34,600 nt of DNA from Pseudomonadota bacterium (GTDB taxonomy: Bacteria; Pseudomonadota; Alphaproteobacteria; Acetobacterales; Acetobacteraceae): contig JABBNW010000018.1 in assembly GCA_019352115.1 (NCBI GenBank), forward strand, positions 1 to 34,600, written 5' to 3'. The translations under genes were made by a program, and so were the position numbers. Numbering within the stretch: position 1 is the stretch's first letter; every line of letters begins with the position of its first letter. Below the pieces are notes generated by a model. The model was not told where the DNA came from and did no database searches. It was given only the letters and a program-made list of their open reading frames with translations. Shown here in pieces: positions 24,590 to 32,609 of the stretch.

Positions 24590-25261
24590 ATGCACCCCAC
24601 CGAAGCCCCGCTGGCACTGCTCGACGAGGCCGCGATCGCCGGGGCCGAGCTGCGCCAAGACCCGTACGACTACGCCTTCGTGGACCGGGCGATCGACCCC
24701 GGGTTGAAGGACGCGGTGCTGTCGCACGCCCCGCGCATCCCCGACCGCGGCAGCTACGGCCTGCCCGACCTGCGCTACGGCCCGCGCTTCGGCGCCGTGG
24801 TGCGCGACCTGCTGAGCCCGCGTTTCCGCACCCTGGTGGAACGCAAGTTCGACATGGACCTGTCGCCCTATCCGCCGGTGATCGTGATGATGGGCAACAC
24901 CACCGGCCACTACAACGAGGGCCACGCGCACCCGGATTCGAAGCACAAGATCGTCACGGTGCTGCTCGGCTTCTCGCGCGAATGGCCGCACGAGCGCGGC
25001 CGGCTGCGCGTGCTGCGCAGCAGCGACCGGGAGGACTACGCTTTCGAGTTCGCGCCCGAGTTCGGCCGCATGCTGATGTTCCGCGTCTGCGACCATTCCT
25101 GGCACGGCTTCCTGCCGCAGAAGGGCCAGCGCATGAGCTTGCAGCTCTGCTACGTGGACAGCCCGTGGTATGTACGCAGCGAATACTGGCGCCACAGCGT
25201 CAGCGCCTTCGCCAAATCGGTGCCGGTGCTGCGCAAGCTGATCGAATACGCGCCGCGCTGA
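24590..25261 (+). CDS. 2-oxoglutarate/Fe(II)-dependent oxygenase (first of pair)
   Basis: The 223-residue product has the double-stranded beta-helix oxygenase triad: His114 and Asp116 in GHAHPDSKHK, distal His172 in HSWHGFLPQ, and Arg181 (GQRMSLQL) placed to bind 2-oxoglutarate. VIVMMGNTTGHYNEGHAHPD resembles the entry to the metal site in prolyl-hydroxylase-like proteins. The ATG at 24590 is fixed by AGGAGGA nine bases upstream. No signal peptide is seen, so it is cytoplasmic. The second oxygenase follows after 14 bases, implying one operon. Hydroxylation of a small molecule, nucleotide-sugar or protein side chain is possible; the substrate is unknown. Confidence 0.82.
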   Translation: MHPTEAPLALLDEAAIAGAELRQDPYDYAFVDRAIDPGLKDAVLSHAPRIPDRGSYGLPDLRYGPRFGAVVRDLLSPRFRTLVERKFDMDLSPYPPVIVMMGNTTGHYNEGHAHPDSKHKIVTVLLGFSREWPHERGRLRVLRSSDREDYAFEFAPEFGRMLMFRVCDHSWHGFLPQKGQRMSLQLCYVDSPWYVRSEYWRHSVSAFAKSVPVLRKLIEYAPR

Positions 25262-25275
25262 ACCGGAGCGTGCAC

Positions 25276-25953
25276 ATGACCTATCCCCCGGTGCCGGCGG
25301 CCGACGCGATCGCCGATCATTTCGCCGCCGCGCTCGGCGCGGCCCGCCGCGACGACACGCCGTATCGCCACTGGATGCTGGACGACGTGCTGCCGGAGGC
25401 GCTGTGCACCGCGATCCTGGTGCTGCCGATCGTCCCGCCCGCGCTCGGCCGCACCGACGGCACCCGCAACAGCTACAACGACCGCCGCTGCTTCATCACC
25501 CCGGCGATGCGGCGCGACTTCCCCGCCTGCGCGGCGCTGACGGCGGCGCTGCAACGCCCCGACGTCGCCGCCCTGCTGGGGCAGACCCTGGCCATCCCCG
25601 CCGCCGGCAGCTTCCTGCGCATGGAATACATGCAGGACACCGACGGCGCCTGGCTGGAGCCGCATCGCGACATCCCGGAGAAACTGTTCTCCATGGTGAT
25701 CTATCTCTGCACCGGACCGGAGGCCACCGGCTGGGGCACCGATATCTACGATGCGGACAAGCGCTGGGTCGGGCGGTCGGAGGCGAGATTCGATTCGGCG
25801 GTGATCTTCGTGCCCGGCCCGGCCACCTGGCATGGGTTCGAGCAGCGACCCATCCTCGGCGTGCGGCGGCTGATGGAAATCAATTACGTGCGCGCGGACT
25901 GGCGCGACCGCGCGCAACTGGCGGATCCCGAACACCCGATCCGGATCGCCTGA
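25276..25953 (+). CDS. 2-oxoglutarate/Fe(II)-dependent oxygenase (second of pair)
   Basis: The 225-residue product has its own intact iron site: His130 and Asp132 in LEPHRDIPEK, distal His186 in ATWHGFEQR, and an Arg at 197/198 (GVRRLMEINYV) for the cosubstrate carboxylate. It starts with an ATG at 25276, preceded by a weak CCGGAG site. It differs clearly from the first oxygenase outside the motifs, so the pair is not a recent duplication. Two active oxygenases in one operon suggest successive oxidations of one substrate or two sites on one protein. Decayed transposase sequence begins within 15 bases of its stop. Confidence 0.8.
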   Translation: MTYPPVPAADAIADHFAAALGAARRDDTPYRHWMLDDVLPEALCTAILVLPIVPPALGRTDGTRNSYNDRRCFITPAMRRDFPACAALTAALQRPDVAALLGQTLAIPAAGSFLRMEYMQDTDGAWLEPHRDIPEKLFSMVIYLCTGPEATGWGTDIYDADKRWVGRSEARFDSAVIFVPGPATWHGFEQRPILGVRRLMEINYVRADWRDRAQLADPEHPIRIA

Positions 25954-25964
25954 CGCGCGGGGCC

Positions 25965-26190
25965 GGGATCGCCTTCAAGCAGGCGCTGATCGAGGCGTCG
26001 CTGAACGCCGCGCTGACGCAGCGAGCGGGCTACGCGCCGGGCGCGGACCGACCGGCGTCCACGACCAACCAGCGCAACGGCGTTGCCGCCAAGACGGCCT
26101 GACCGGCGACGGCAAACTACGGATCGAGACACCGTGCGACCGCAATGAGGGTTTCGAGCCTTTGCTCGCGCAACCATTCGCGTTGCCTTC
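25965..26190 (+). pseudogene. Remnant of an IS256-family (mutator) transposase
   Basis: The frame at 25968-26099 reads IAFKQALIEASLNAALTQRA, then NQRNGVAAKTA, which resembles the N-terminal part of IS256-family transposases (typically ALNAEMDHHL ... NSRNGYxxKTV). A one-base deletion at about 26099 shifts the continuation, LTGDGKLRIETPCDRNEGFE followed by PLL, into another frame; the family has GxLxIExPRDRxGxFEPxLI there. A further shift near 26165 may recover a RNHSR-like piece. The rest of the transposase (DDE domain) is missing and no terminal inverted repeats were found. It is a dead relic of an insertion. Confidence 0.6.
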
Positions 26191-26521
26191 CGAGTTGGTA
26201 ACCTCGTCGGCGCCCGGGGCTTGCGGCTTTCGCGGCTAATTGGTCGGCCCTGACCGGACGCGCCTGGCCGGCACGCAAGGGCGAGCGTCGAACTCGGAGC
26301 GGGTTCGTATCAGCTCGCCAGCTTGCGGGGGGAATACCGCTCGTTGCATTCGACCCTGGACAGCAAAAGGTCGATCCGAGAGCAGCACTTTCAGTACTCT
26401 TCGCGCTTGGTGGATCAAGTCATGGCCAAAGCCCGACAAGGCGGGTCGTTTCAACTCCCTGTTCAGGATGCGCGTCTGGTTGCCTCATTGATAGTGGCAA
26501 ATTCACTGGCGACGTATCCGG
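26191..26521. other. AT-richer gene-poor stretch after the IS256 relic
   Basis: About 330 bases between the transposase relic and the mutY stop with no recognisable gene. Composition changes sharply: 26341-26400 has 31 G or C in 60 bases, against well over 40 in neighbouring genes. On the plus strand a frame open from 26254 reads LRGEYRSLHSTLDSKRSIRE, then LVDQVMAKARQGGSFQLPVQ, which looks protein-like but has only a TTG start at 26323, runs into antisense mutY, and matches nothing I recognise. It is most simply imported or decaying DNA. Confidence 0.45.
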
Positions 26522-27598
26522 TCAACCCGCCCCCATCAGCGCTACGCATTTCCGCATCACCGACGGCAGCGCCGCCTCCGCCAGCCCCGCCACTGGCCGC
26601 AGCAGCCCGCCCGCCGCTATCGCCGGCGCCGCGATCGCGCCCACCGTCGCCGCATACACGTCGATCGTCAGGGTGAAATGCGTGAACCCGTGCCGCACCT
26701 GCCCCGCTTCGCGCCAGGCGGCGGCCATCGGCGCCAGCGCCAGCGCCTCCGCCGGCAGCCACGGCGCGGGGCGCCAGTCGGTGCCCGGCAGTTCCGTCAT
26801 CCCCCCGAGCAGGCCCGACGGTGGCCGCCGGCGCAGCAACACGCATCCCGCGGCATCGGTCAGCCAGAAATGCGCCCCGAACCGCGCCGGGCGGGCCGGT
26901 TTCGGCGCCTTACGCGGCAGCTCGGCCGCGATCCCCAGCCGGCGCGCCGCGCAGCCGTCCCGCCACGGGCACAGGCCGCAGGCCGGGGCGGCCGGCGTGC
27001 ACAGGCTCGCCCCGAGGTCGAACAGCGCCTGCGCGAAATCGGACGGCCGCGCGCGGGCGGCGGGATCTTGGCCCAGCGCCTCGGCCGCGGCCCGGATCGC
27101 GGCCCGCGCGCCCGGCAGCGGCGCCTCGATGGCCGCCACCCGAGCGGCCACCCGCTCCACATTGCCGTCCACCGGGACGCCCGGCACCCCGAAGGCGATG
27201 GCGGCGATCGCGGTCGCGGTATAGGGCCCGATCCCCGGCAGCGCGCGCAGCCCCGCGACGTCGCGCGGGAAGCCGCCCGCAGCCACGACCGCGCGGGCGC
27301 AGGCGTGCAGGTTGCGCGCCCGGGCGTAGTAGCCGAGGCCGGCCCAGGCGCTCAGCACGTCGTCCAGCGGCGCCGCGGCCAGCGCCGCGACGTCGGGGAA
27401 CCGGCTGACGAAACGTTCATAGTAGGGTATGACCGCGGTGACCGTGGTCTGTTGCAGCATCGCCTCCGACAGCCAGACCCGATAGGGGTCGGTCGTCGCA
27501 CCCGGCGGCGCGCGCCAGGGCAGGCGGCGGCGATGGCGGTCGTACCATGTCAGCAGCGCCGCAGCCGGCGCGTGAGGGGCGATGACGGAAGCGGACAC
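26522..27598 (-). CDS. mutY: A/G-specific adenine glycosylase MutY
   Basis: MutY removes adenine mispaired with 8-oxoguanine. The 358-residue product has Glu45 (SEAMLQQTTV), GLGYYARARNL, the helix-hairpin-helix LPGIGPYTATAIAAIAFG, catalytic Asp144 (VPVDGNVERV) and a 4Fe-4S cluster motif Cys200-x6-Cys207-x2-Cys210-x5-Cys216. A Nudix-like 8-oxoG-recognition domain follows from about 235, including GLLGGMTELPG. The start is a GTG at 27598 without a clear ribosome-binding site; it overlaps the divergent dciA 5' end by 17 bases. The mutY-DUF721-dsbA-smc order is widely kept in alphaproteobacteria. Confidence 0.95.
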   Translation of the reverse strand: MSASVIAPHAPAAALLTWYDRHRRRLPWRAPPGATTDPYRVWLSEAMLQQTTVTAVIPYYERFVSRFPDVAALAAAPLDDVLSAWAGLGYYARARNLHACARAVVAAGGFPRDVAGLRALPGIGPYTATAIAAIAFGVPGVPVDGNVERVAARVAAIEAPLPGARAAIRAAAEALGQDPAARARPSDFAQALFDLGASLCTPAAPACGLCPWRDGCAARRLGIAAELPRKAPKPARPARFGAHFWLTDAAGCVLLRRRPPSGLLGGMTELPGTDWRPAPWLPAEALALAPMAAAWREAGQVRHGFTHFTLTIDVYAATVGAIAAPAIAAGGLLRPVAGLAEAALPSVMRKCVALMGAG

Positions 27599-28064
27599 GC
27601 GATCGGGTATGGCAACCGGGGCGCGCCACGTCTACGGCCCGCGCCCGATCGGCGCGCTGGTGCCGGCTCTGACCCGTGCCGCCTTTCGCCGCCGCGCGCC
27701 GGCCACGGCCCAGGTGCTGGCCGACTGGGGGCTGATCGTGGGGCCGGCGCTCGCCGCGGTGACCGCCCCGCGGCGGCTTTCCGCCGGCACCCTCACGATC
27801 GCCTGCGCCGGGCCGGTGGCGCTGGAGTTGCAACACCTGAGCGAGGAATTGCGGGCACGCATCAACACCCATCTCGGCGCGCCCACGGTGCAGCGGCTGC
27901 GCTTCCTGCAGGACGCGCCGCGCGCGCCCGCCGCGCCTGCTCCGCCGCCGCCGCCGGATGCGGCGGGGCTCGCGCATGTGGAGGCGGCGGTGGCCTGCCT
28001 GCCGGACGGGCCGCTGCGTCTGGCGCTGGCGGCACTCGGCCGTGCGACCCTTGCCCGCCGCTGA
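27582..28064 (+). CDS. dciA: DUF721 protein, DciA-type replicative helicase loader
   Basis: DciA-family proteins carry a DUF721 domain and assist loading of the DnaB helicase in bacteria lacking DnaC/DnaI. The 160-residue product has the domain at about 22-110: RPIGALVPALTRAAFRRRAP, then VLADWGLIVGPALAAVTAPR, and LTIACAGPVALELQHLSEEL. A Pro/Ala-rich linker and a short C-terminal helix follow. The ATG at 27582 has a GAGGGG ribosome-binding site; an alternative ATG at 27609 would avoid overlap with mutY. Synteny with dsbA and smc supports the call. Functional assignment as DciA rests on the family. Confidence 0.82.
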   Translation: MTEADTRSGMATGARHVYGPRPIGALVPALTRAAFRRRAPATAQVLADWGLIVGPALAAVTAPRRLSAGTLTIACAGPVALELQHLSEELRARINTHLGAPTVQRLRFLQDAPRAPAAPAPPPPPDAAGLAHVEAAVACLPDGPLRLALAALGRATLARR

Positions 28065-28198
28065 TGCGGATCGCGGCGGCTGCGTCCCGCGCGGGAAGGA
28101 CGGTCCGCCGGGGATGCCGCCGCGCTCGACCTTCGGGGGCCGCTGCGGGTAGGAACCGCCCAAACCGGGTCATCCCGGCCCGTCGTCCGCGCATGCCC

Positions 28199-28290
28199 CG
28201 CCATCATCCGGCAGCCACCCGCCACGCCCGCCATCCGCCGGCCCCTCGCCCACCCCTCGCCATCCACCAGAACGCCACCCACCAGAATAG
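28199..28290 (+). promoter_or_regulatory. C-rich, G-poor leader upstream of dsbA (possible Rho-loading region)
   Basis: Bases 28201-28290 hold 50 C and only 15 G, a marked C-over-G bias in the mRNA sense and with little structure, as in Rho utilisation sites. It contains a nine-base direct repeat CCACCAGAA (28264-28272 and 28279-28287). It lies in the 233-base gap between dciA and dsbA. Termination after dciA or conditional readthrough into dsbA is possible. Confidence 0.3.
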
Positions 28291-28297
28291 GTCGCCC

Positions 28298-28987
28298 ATG
28301 TCGCACAACGTCTCCGCCCCGTCCGGCCGCACCCCGCTTCGCCGCCGAACCCTGCTGCCGCTGCTCGCGGCCGGGCTTGCCGCGCCGTCCGTCCTGGTCC
28401 GCCCGGCCCAGGCCGCAACCGCGGCGACCTCGGACCAGGCCGCGGCCACCGCGGCCCAGACCGCTGCCTGGGAAACCCCGCGCACCCTCGGCAAGGCGGA
28501 CGCGAAATTCGTCGTGGAGGAGTGGTTCTCGCTCACCTGCACCCATTGCGCGGACTTCTCGCAGACGACGTTCCCGGAGCTGCGCACGAAGTTGATCGAC
28601 ACCGGCAAGGTGCGCTGGGTGTTCCGCGATTTCCCGCTCGACAAGGTGGCGTTGCAGGCGGCCCAGGTGGCGCGCGCCCTGCCGCCGGACCGCTACGCGG
28701 CCTTCGTCCTTGCCCTGTTCGCCGACCAGGACCGCTGGGCCTTCGCGAGCGGGACGCACTACGTGAAGGCGCTGTGGCAGATGGCCGCGCTCGCCGGCAT
28801 GGACCGCCCCACCTTCGATGCCGCGATCGGCGACAACGACCTGCGCGACTGGATCCTGGCCCAGCAGACGATGGCCGAGAAGAAATGGAAGATCGACGCG
28901 ACTCCGAGCTTCGTGATTAACGGGCACATGGTGGCCGGCGAGATGCCCTACGCGCAGTTCGTGAAGGAGCTGCCCGGCCTAACCTGA
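28298..28987 (+). CDS. DsbA-family thiol oxidoreductase (thioredoxin fold), exported
   Basis: A periplasmic disulfide-forming or disulfide-exchange protein, 229 residues. The signal peptide spans about 1-40 (LRRRTLLPLLAAGLAAPSVL, ending near AQAA), with arginines suggesting possible Tat export. The active site is Cys81-Thr-His-Cys84 (LTCTHCADF), differing from the common CPHC of E. coli DsbA. The cis-proline loop is ATPSFVING. TFPELRTKLIDTGKVRWVFR and the helical insert match the thioredoxin_4 group. The ATG at 28298 has only a weak AGG upstream. It lies 14 bases before smc, so the two may be co-transcribed, as in other alphaproteobacteria. Confidence 0.9.
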   Translation: MSHNVSAPSGRTPLRRRTLLPLLAAGLAAPSVLVRPAQAATAATSDQAAATAAQTAAWETPRTLGKADAKFVVEEWFSLTCTHCADFSQTTFPELRTKLIDTGKVRWVFRDFPLDKVALQAAQVARALPPDRYAAFVLALFADQDRWAFASGTHYVKALWQMAALAGMDRPTFDAAIGDNDLRDWILAQQTMAEKKWKIDATPSFVINGHMVAGEMPYAQFVKELPGLT

Positions 28988-29001
28988 GAGGGGACCCACG
29001 C

Positions 29002-32000
29002 TTGCCGGTCAGCTTCGCCCGCCTGCGCATCGCCGGATTCAAGAGTTTCGCCGAACCCGCCACGGTGGAAATCCGCCCCGGCCTCACCGGCATCGTCGGC
29101 CCGAACGGCTGCGGCAAGTCGAACGTGGTCGAGGCACTGCGCTGGGCGATGGGCGAATCGAACGCCCGCACCCTGCGCGGGGCCGAGATGGACGACGTCA
29201 TCTTCGCCGGCACCGCCGGCAGGGCGTCGCGCAACCTCGCCGAAGTGGTGCTGACCTTGGAAGAAGCGGCCGGCCTCGCGCCGCCGCCCTTCCACGAGCA
29301 GGCGGACCTCGAGATCGCGCGCAAGCTCGAACGCGGCGGCGGCAGCGTCTATCGGGTGAACGGCAAGGAACTGCGCGCGCGCGACGTGCAGACCCTGTTC
29401 GCCGATCTGGCGTCCGGCGCGCGCGCCTCGGCGATGGTGAGCCAGGGGCGGGTCGGCGCGCTGGTCGCAGCAAAGCCGGAAGACCGCCGCGCGGTGCTGG
29501 AGGAAGCGGCCGGCATCACCGGCCTGCACGCGCGCCGCCACGAGGCCGAGCTGAAACTGAAAGCCGCCGAGGCCAACCTGGCGCGGGCGGAGGATCTGCG
29601 TGGCCAGCTCGAAGCCCAGCTCGGCGGGTTGAAGCGCCAGGCGCGCCAGGCCAGCCGGTACCGTAATCTGTCGGGCGCGATCCGTGCCGCCGAGGCGGAA
29701 TGGCTTGCGATCCAGCGCGCCGTCGCCGAAGCCGCCCGTGCCGTCGCCGCCGCCGCGCTGGCTGCCGCGCGGGACGCCGCGGACGCCGCTGCCGACACCG
29801 CGCGGGACCACGCCGCCCGGGCCGCCGCGGCCGCCGCTGCCCTGCCGCCGCTGCGCGAGGCCGAGGCCGTCGCGCGGACCACGCTGGAACGCCTGCGCCT
29901 GACCCAGGAGCAGCATGCCGCGGAGGAAGCGCGCGCCCGCGCCGCTCTCGGCGAGGCCGAACGCCGGCAGGCGCAGATCGCCCGCGACCTGGCCCACGCC
30001 GAGCAGGTCAGCCGCGACGCCGCCGCCGCCGCGTCCCGCTTGGCCACCGAAGCCGCCGCCCTGACCGCGGCGGCCGAAGCCCATCCCGACCGCATGGCCG
30101 CCGCCGAGACCGCCGCCACTGCCGCCGCCGAAGCCGCCCGTGCGGCCGAGGCCGAGGCCAACCGCGCCACCGAAGCCGCCGCCGAACAATCCGCCCGCGC
30201 CCAGGCCGCCACCCAGCAGCGCGAGGCCGCCGGCCAACGCGCCCGCCGCCTGACCGCCCAGCACGCGGAGGTGGCCCAGGAGCTTGCCCGGGTCCGCGCC
30301 CAGGCGGTCGATCCGGCGCGGCTCGCCGCTGCTGCCGCCGCCGAACAATCCGCCGGCGCCGCGCTGGCCGACGCCCGCGCGGCGCTGGAAACGGCGGAGG
30401 CCGCGCGCAACGCGGCCCAGACCGGGCTTGCCGAGGCACGGTCCCGCCACACGGCGGCCGAATCCACCCGCGCAAGGCTGGCGGCCGAGGCGCGCGCGCT
30501 GGCCGAGGTGCTGGGTGTGAAGGACAGCGAGCGCTGGCCGCCGATGGTCGATGCGCTGATCGTGCCGGCCGGACTGGAAGCGGCGTTGGGCGCGGCGCTC
30601 GGGGAGGAACTCAGCTCCGCCGCCGATCGCGCCGCCGCGCGGCACTGGCGCGAACTCCCCCCGCTCGCTGCCCCGCCGCCGCTGCCCGCCGCCGCGACCC
30701 CGCTCGCCACCGGCGACACGGGTCCGGACGGAACCGGCAGCCGTCTGGAGGAAACCCGGGCGCGCGACCGGGTCGCCGGGCCGCCGGCGCTGGCGCGCGC
30801 GCTGTCGCAGATCGGGCTGGTCGCGGACGACGCCGCCGGGGATGCCGCCCAGGCAGGGCTGGCGCCGGGCCAGGTCCTGGTCTCGCGCGCCGGCGCCGTC
30901 TGGCGCTGGGACGGCTATACGATCCGCGCCGGCGCGCCGACCGCCGCGGCCGTGCGCCTCGCCCAACGCAACCGCCTGACCGCCCTGCGCGCCGAGCTTG
31001 CCCTGGCGGAAGGCGCCGCTGCCGCCGCCGCCGCCGCCCGCACCGCCGCCGAGGCCGCCGAGCGCGATGCCGTCGCCGCCGAAACCCGTGCCCGCGCCGG
31101 CCGCCGCGACGCCGAGCAGGCGGTCGAACGCGCCCGCGCCGCCGGTGGTCAGCTCCGCGCTCAGGCCGCCGGCGCCGCCGCCCGGCTCGCCGCGGTAGAG
31201 CAGCGATTGGCCGCCCTTGCGCCCGAACAGGCGGACGCCGCCGCAACCCTCGCCCGCGCCGAGGCTGCGTTTGCCGCGCTGCCCGACATCGCCGCCCTGC
31301 GCGCCGCGGTCGGGGCGGCCCGCGCCGCGCTCGCCGCCGCCCGGGGCACGGAGGCGGAAACCCGCAGCGCGCGCGAAGCCCTGGCCCGCGAGGACGCCAC
31401 CCGCACCGCCCGGTTGCGCAGCATCGGCGCCGAACAGGACGGCTGGCGGGACCGCGCCGCGGACGCCGCCGCCCGGGTCACCGACCTCGCCGCCCGCCAG
31501 CGCGAGGCGACCGCCGAACGCGCCACCCTCGCCGACGCCCCCGCCCGCGCCGCTGCCGCGCGCGCCGAGGGCCAGGACGCGCTGGCCGCCGCCGAGGCCG
31601 CGCATCGCCGCGCCGCCGCCGCCCTCGCCACCGCCGATCGCGACGCTACCGCCACCGATCGCGACGCCCGCGCCGCCGAGACCGCCGTTGCCGCCGCGCG
31701 CGAACAGGCCGTGCGCACCGAAGCCGCCGCCGAGGCGGCCGACCACGCCTGGGGCACGGTTGCCGAACGCATCCTGGACCGCCTCGGCGCCACGCCCGTC
31801 CTGCCCGAAATCCCCGCCGACCTCCCGCCCGACGCCGAGGACAAGGCGCGCCGCCGGCACGACCGCCTGGTGAAGGAACGCGAGGAGATGGGCCCGGTGA
31901 ACCTGCGCGCCGAGATCGAGGCCGGCGAGATCGAGCAGCAGATCGCCGCCATCGACCACGAGCGCGCGGAAATCACCACCGCCATCGCCAAGCTGCGCGG

Positions 32001-32529
32001 CTCCATCGGCCATCTGAACCGCGAGGGCCGCGAGCGGCTGGCCGCCGTGTTCGCCCAGGTGGACCGGCATTTCCAGGCGCTGTTCTCCCGCATGTTCGGC
32101 GGCGGACGGGCGCACCTGGCCCTGGTCGGGTCGGACGATCCGCTCGCCGCCGGGCTGGAAATCTACGCCCAGCCCCCCGGCAAGAAGCTCGCCACCCTGT
32201 CATTGCTATCGGGCGGGGAACAGGCGCTGACCGCGCTGTCGCTGATCTTCGCCGTGTTCCGCTGCAACCCCGCGCCGGTCTGCGTGCTGGACGAGGTCGA
32301 CGCGCCGCTGGACGATGCTAATGTGGAACGTTTCTGCGCGCTGCTGGAAGACATGGTCCGCGAGACCGCAACCCGCTTCCTGGTGGTAACCCACCACCCG
32401 CTGACGATGGGCCGGATGGACCGGCTCTATGGCGTGACCATGCAGGAACGCGGCGTGTCGCGCCTGCTGTCGGTCGACCTCGGCGCCGCAGTCGCAATGG
32501 TCGAGCCGGCACGCCTGGCGGCGGAGTAG
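29002..32529 (+). CDS. smc: Chromosome segregation protein SMC
   Basis: SMC is the ATPase of the condensin complex that organises and segregates chromosomes. The 1175-residue chain has Walker A GPNGCGKSN (33-41), coiled coil from about 165 to 500, a hinge region about 500-655 including VWRWDGYTIRAGAPTAAAVR, a second coil, signature LSGGEQALTA (about 1069) and Walker B VCVLDEVDAP (about 1093). The start is a TTG at 29002 with GAGAGGGGA upstream; PVSFARLRIAGFKSFAEPAT follows as expected. The coils are extremely Ala- and Arg-rich with long GCC runs. ScpA and ScpB partners are not in the window. Confidence 0.96.
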   Translation: MPVSFARLRIAGFKSFAEPATVEIRPGLTGIVGPNGCGKSNVVEALRWAMGESNARTLRGAEMDDVIFAGTAGRASRNLAEVVLTLEEAAGLAPPPFHEQADLEIARKLERGGGSVYRVNGKELRARDVQTLFADLASGARASAMVSQGRVGALVAAKPEDRRAVLEEAAGITGLHARRHEAELKLKAAEANLARAEDLRGQLEAQLGGLKRQARQASRYRNLSGAIRAAEAEWLAIQRAVAEAARAVAAAALAAARDAADAAADTARDHAARAAAAAAALPPLREAEAVARTTLERLRLTQEQHAAEEARARAALGEAERRQAQIARDLAHAEQVSRDAAAAASRLATEAAALTAAAEAHPDRMAAAETAATAAAEAARAAEAEANRATEAAAEQSARAQAATQQREAAGQRARRLTAQHAEVAQELARVRAQAVDPARLAAAAAAEQSAGAALADARAALETAEAARNAAQTGLAEARSRHTAAESTRARLAAEARALAEVLGVKDSERWPPMVDALIVPAGLEAALGAALGEELSSAADRAAARHWRELPPLAAPPPLPAAATPLATGDTGPDGTGSRLEETRARDRVAGPPALARALSQIGLVADDAAGDAAQAGLAPGQVLVSRAGAVWRWDGYTIRAGAPTAAAVRLAQRNRLTALRAELALAEGAAAAAAAARTAAEAAERDAVAAETRARAGRRDAEQAVERARAAGGQLRAQAAGAAARLAAVEQRLAALAPEQADAAATLARAEAAFAALPDIAALRAAVGAARAALAAARGTEAETRSAREALAREDATRTARLRSIGAEQDGWRDRAADAAARVTDLAARQREATAERATLADAPARAAAARAEGQDALAAAEAAHRRAAAALATADRDATATDRDARAAETAVAAAREQAVRTEAAAEAADHAWGTVAERILDRLGATPVLPEIPADLPPDAEDKARRRHDRLVKEREEMGPVNLRAEIEAGEIEQQIAAIDHERAEITTAIAKLRGSIGHLNREGRERLAAVFAQVDRHFQALFSRMFGGGRAHLALVGSDDPLAAGLEIYAQPPGKKLATLSLLSGGEQALTALSLIFAVFRCNPAPVCVLDEVDAPLDDANVERFCALLEDMVRETATRFLVVTHHPLTMGRMDRLYGVTMQERGVSRLLSVDLGAAVAMVEPARLAAE

Positions 32530-32550
32530 GCGGCGCGGCGCGGAAGGAAG

Positions 32551-32568
32551 GGCCAGCGCCCCCTGGCC
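32551..32568. terminator. Hairpin between convergent smc and regulator genes
   Basis: GGCCAG (32551-32556) pairs with CTGGCC (32563-32568) around six bases, 22 bases past the smc stop. On the minus strand it is followed by CTTCCTTCC, a pyrimidine-rich tail. It may end transcripts from either side, but the stem is short. Confidence 0.3.
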
Positions 32569-32609
32569 AGCCCCCCTGGCCTTGCCGACGAGCCGATCGG
32601 TGGTCGCCG

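Noticed and set aside
26254-26676. Protein-like plus-strand frame in the AT-richer patch
   Set aside because: It has no ATG and no ribosome-binding site, starts only with a TTG, and its 3' third is antisense to mutY. Kept as an unexplained observation, not a gene.
28948-32115. Open frame of 1055 codons on the minus strand opposite smc
   Set aside because: It is Gly-rich repeat-like sequence that mirrors the Ala codons (GCC) of the SMC coiled coils. SMC on the plus strand has all ATPase motifs.
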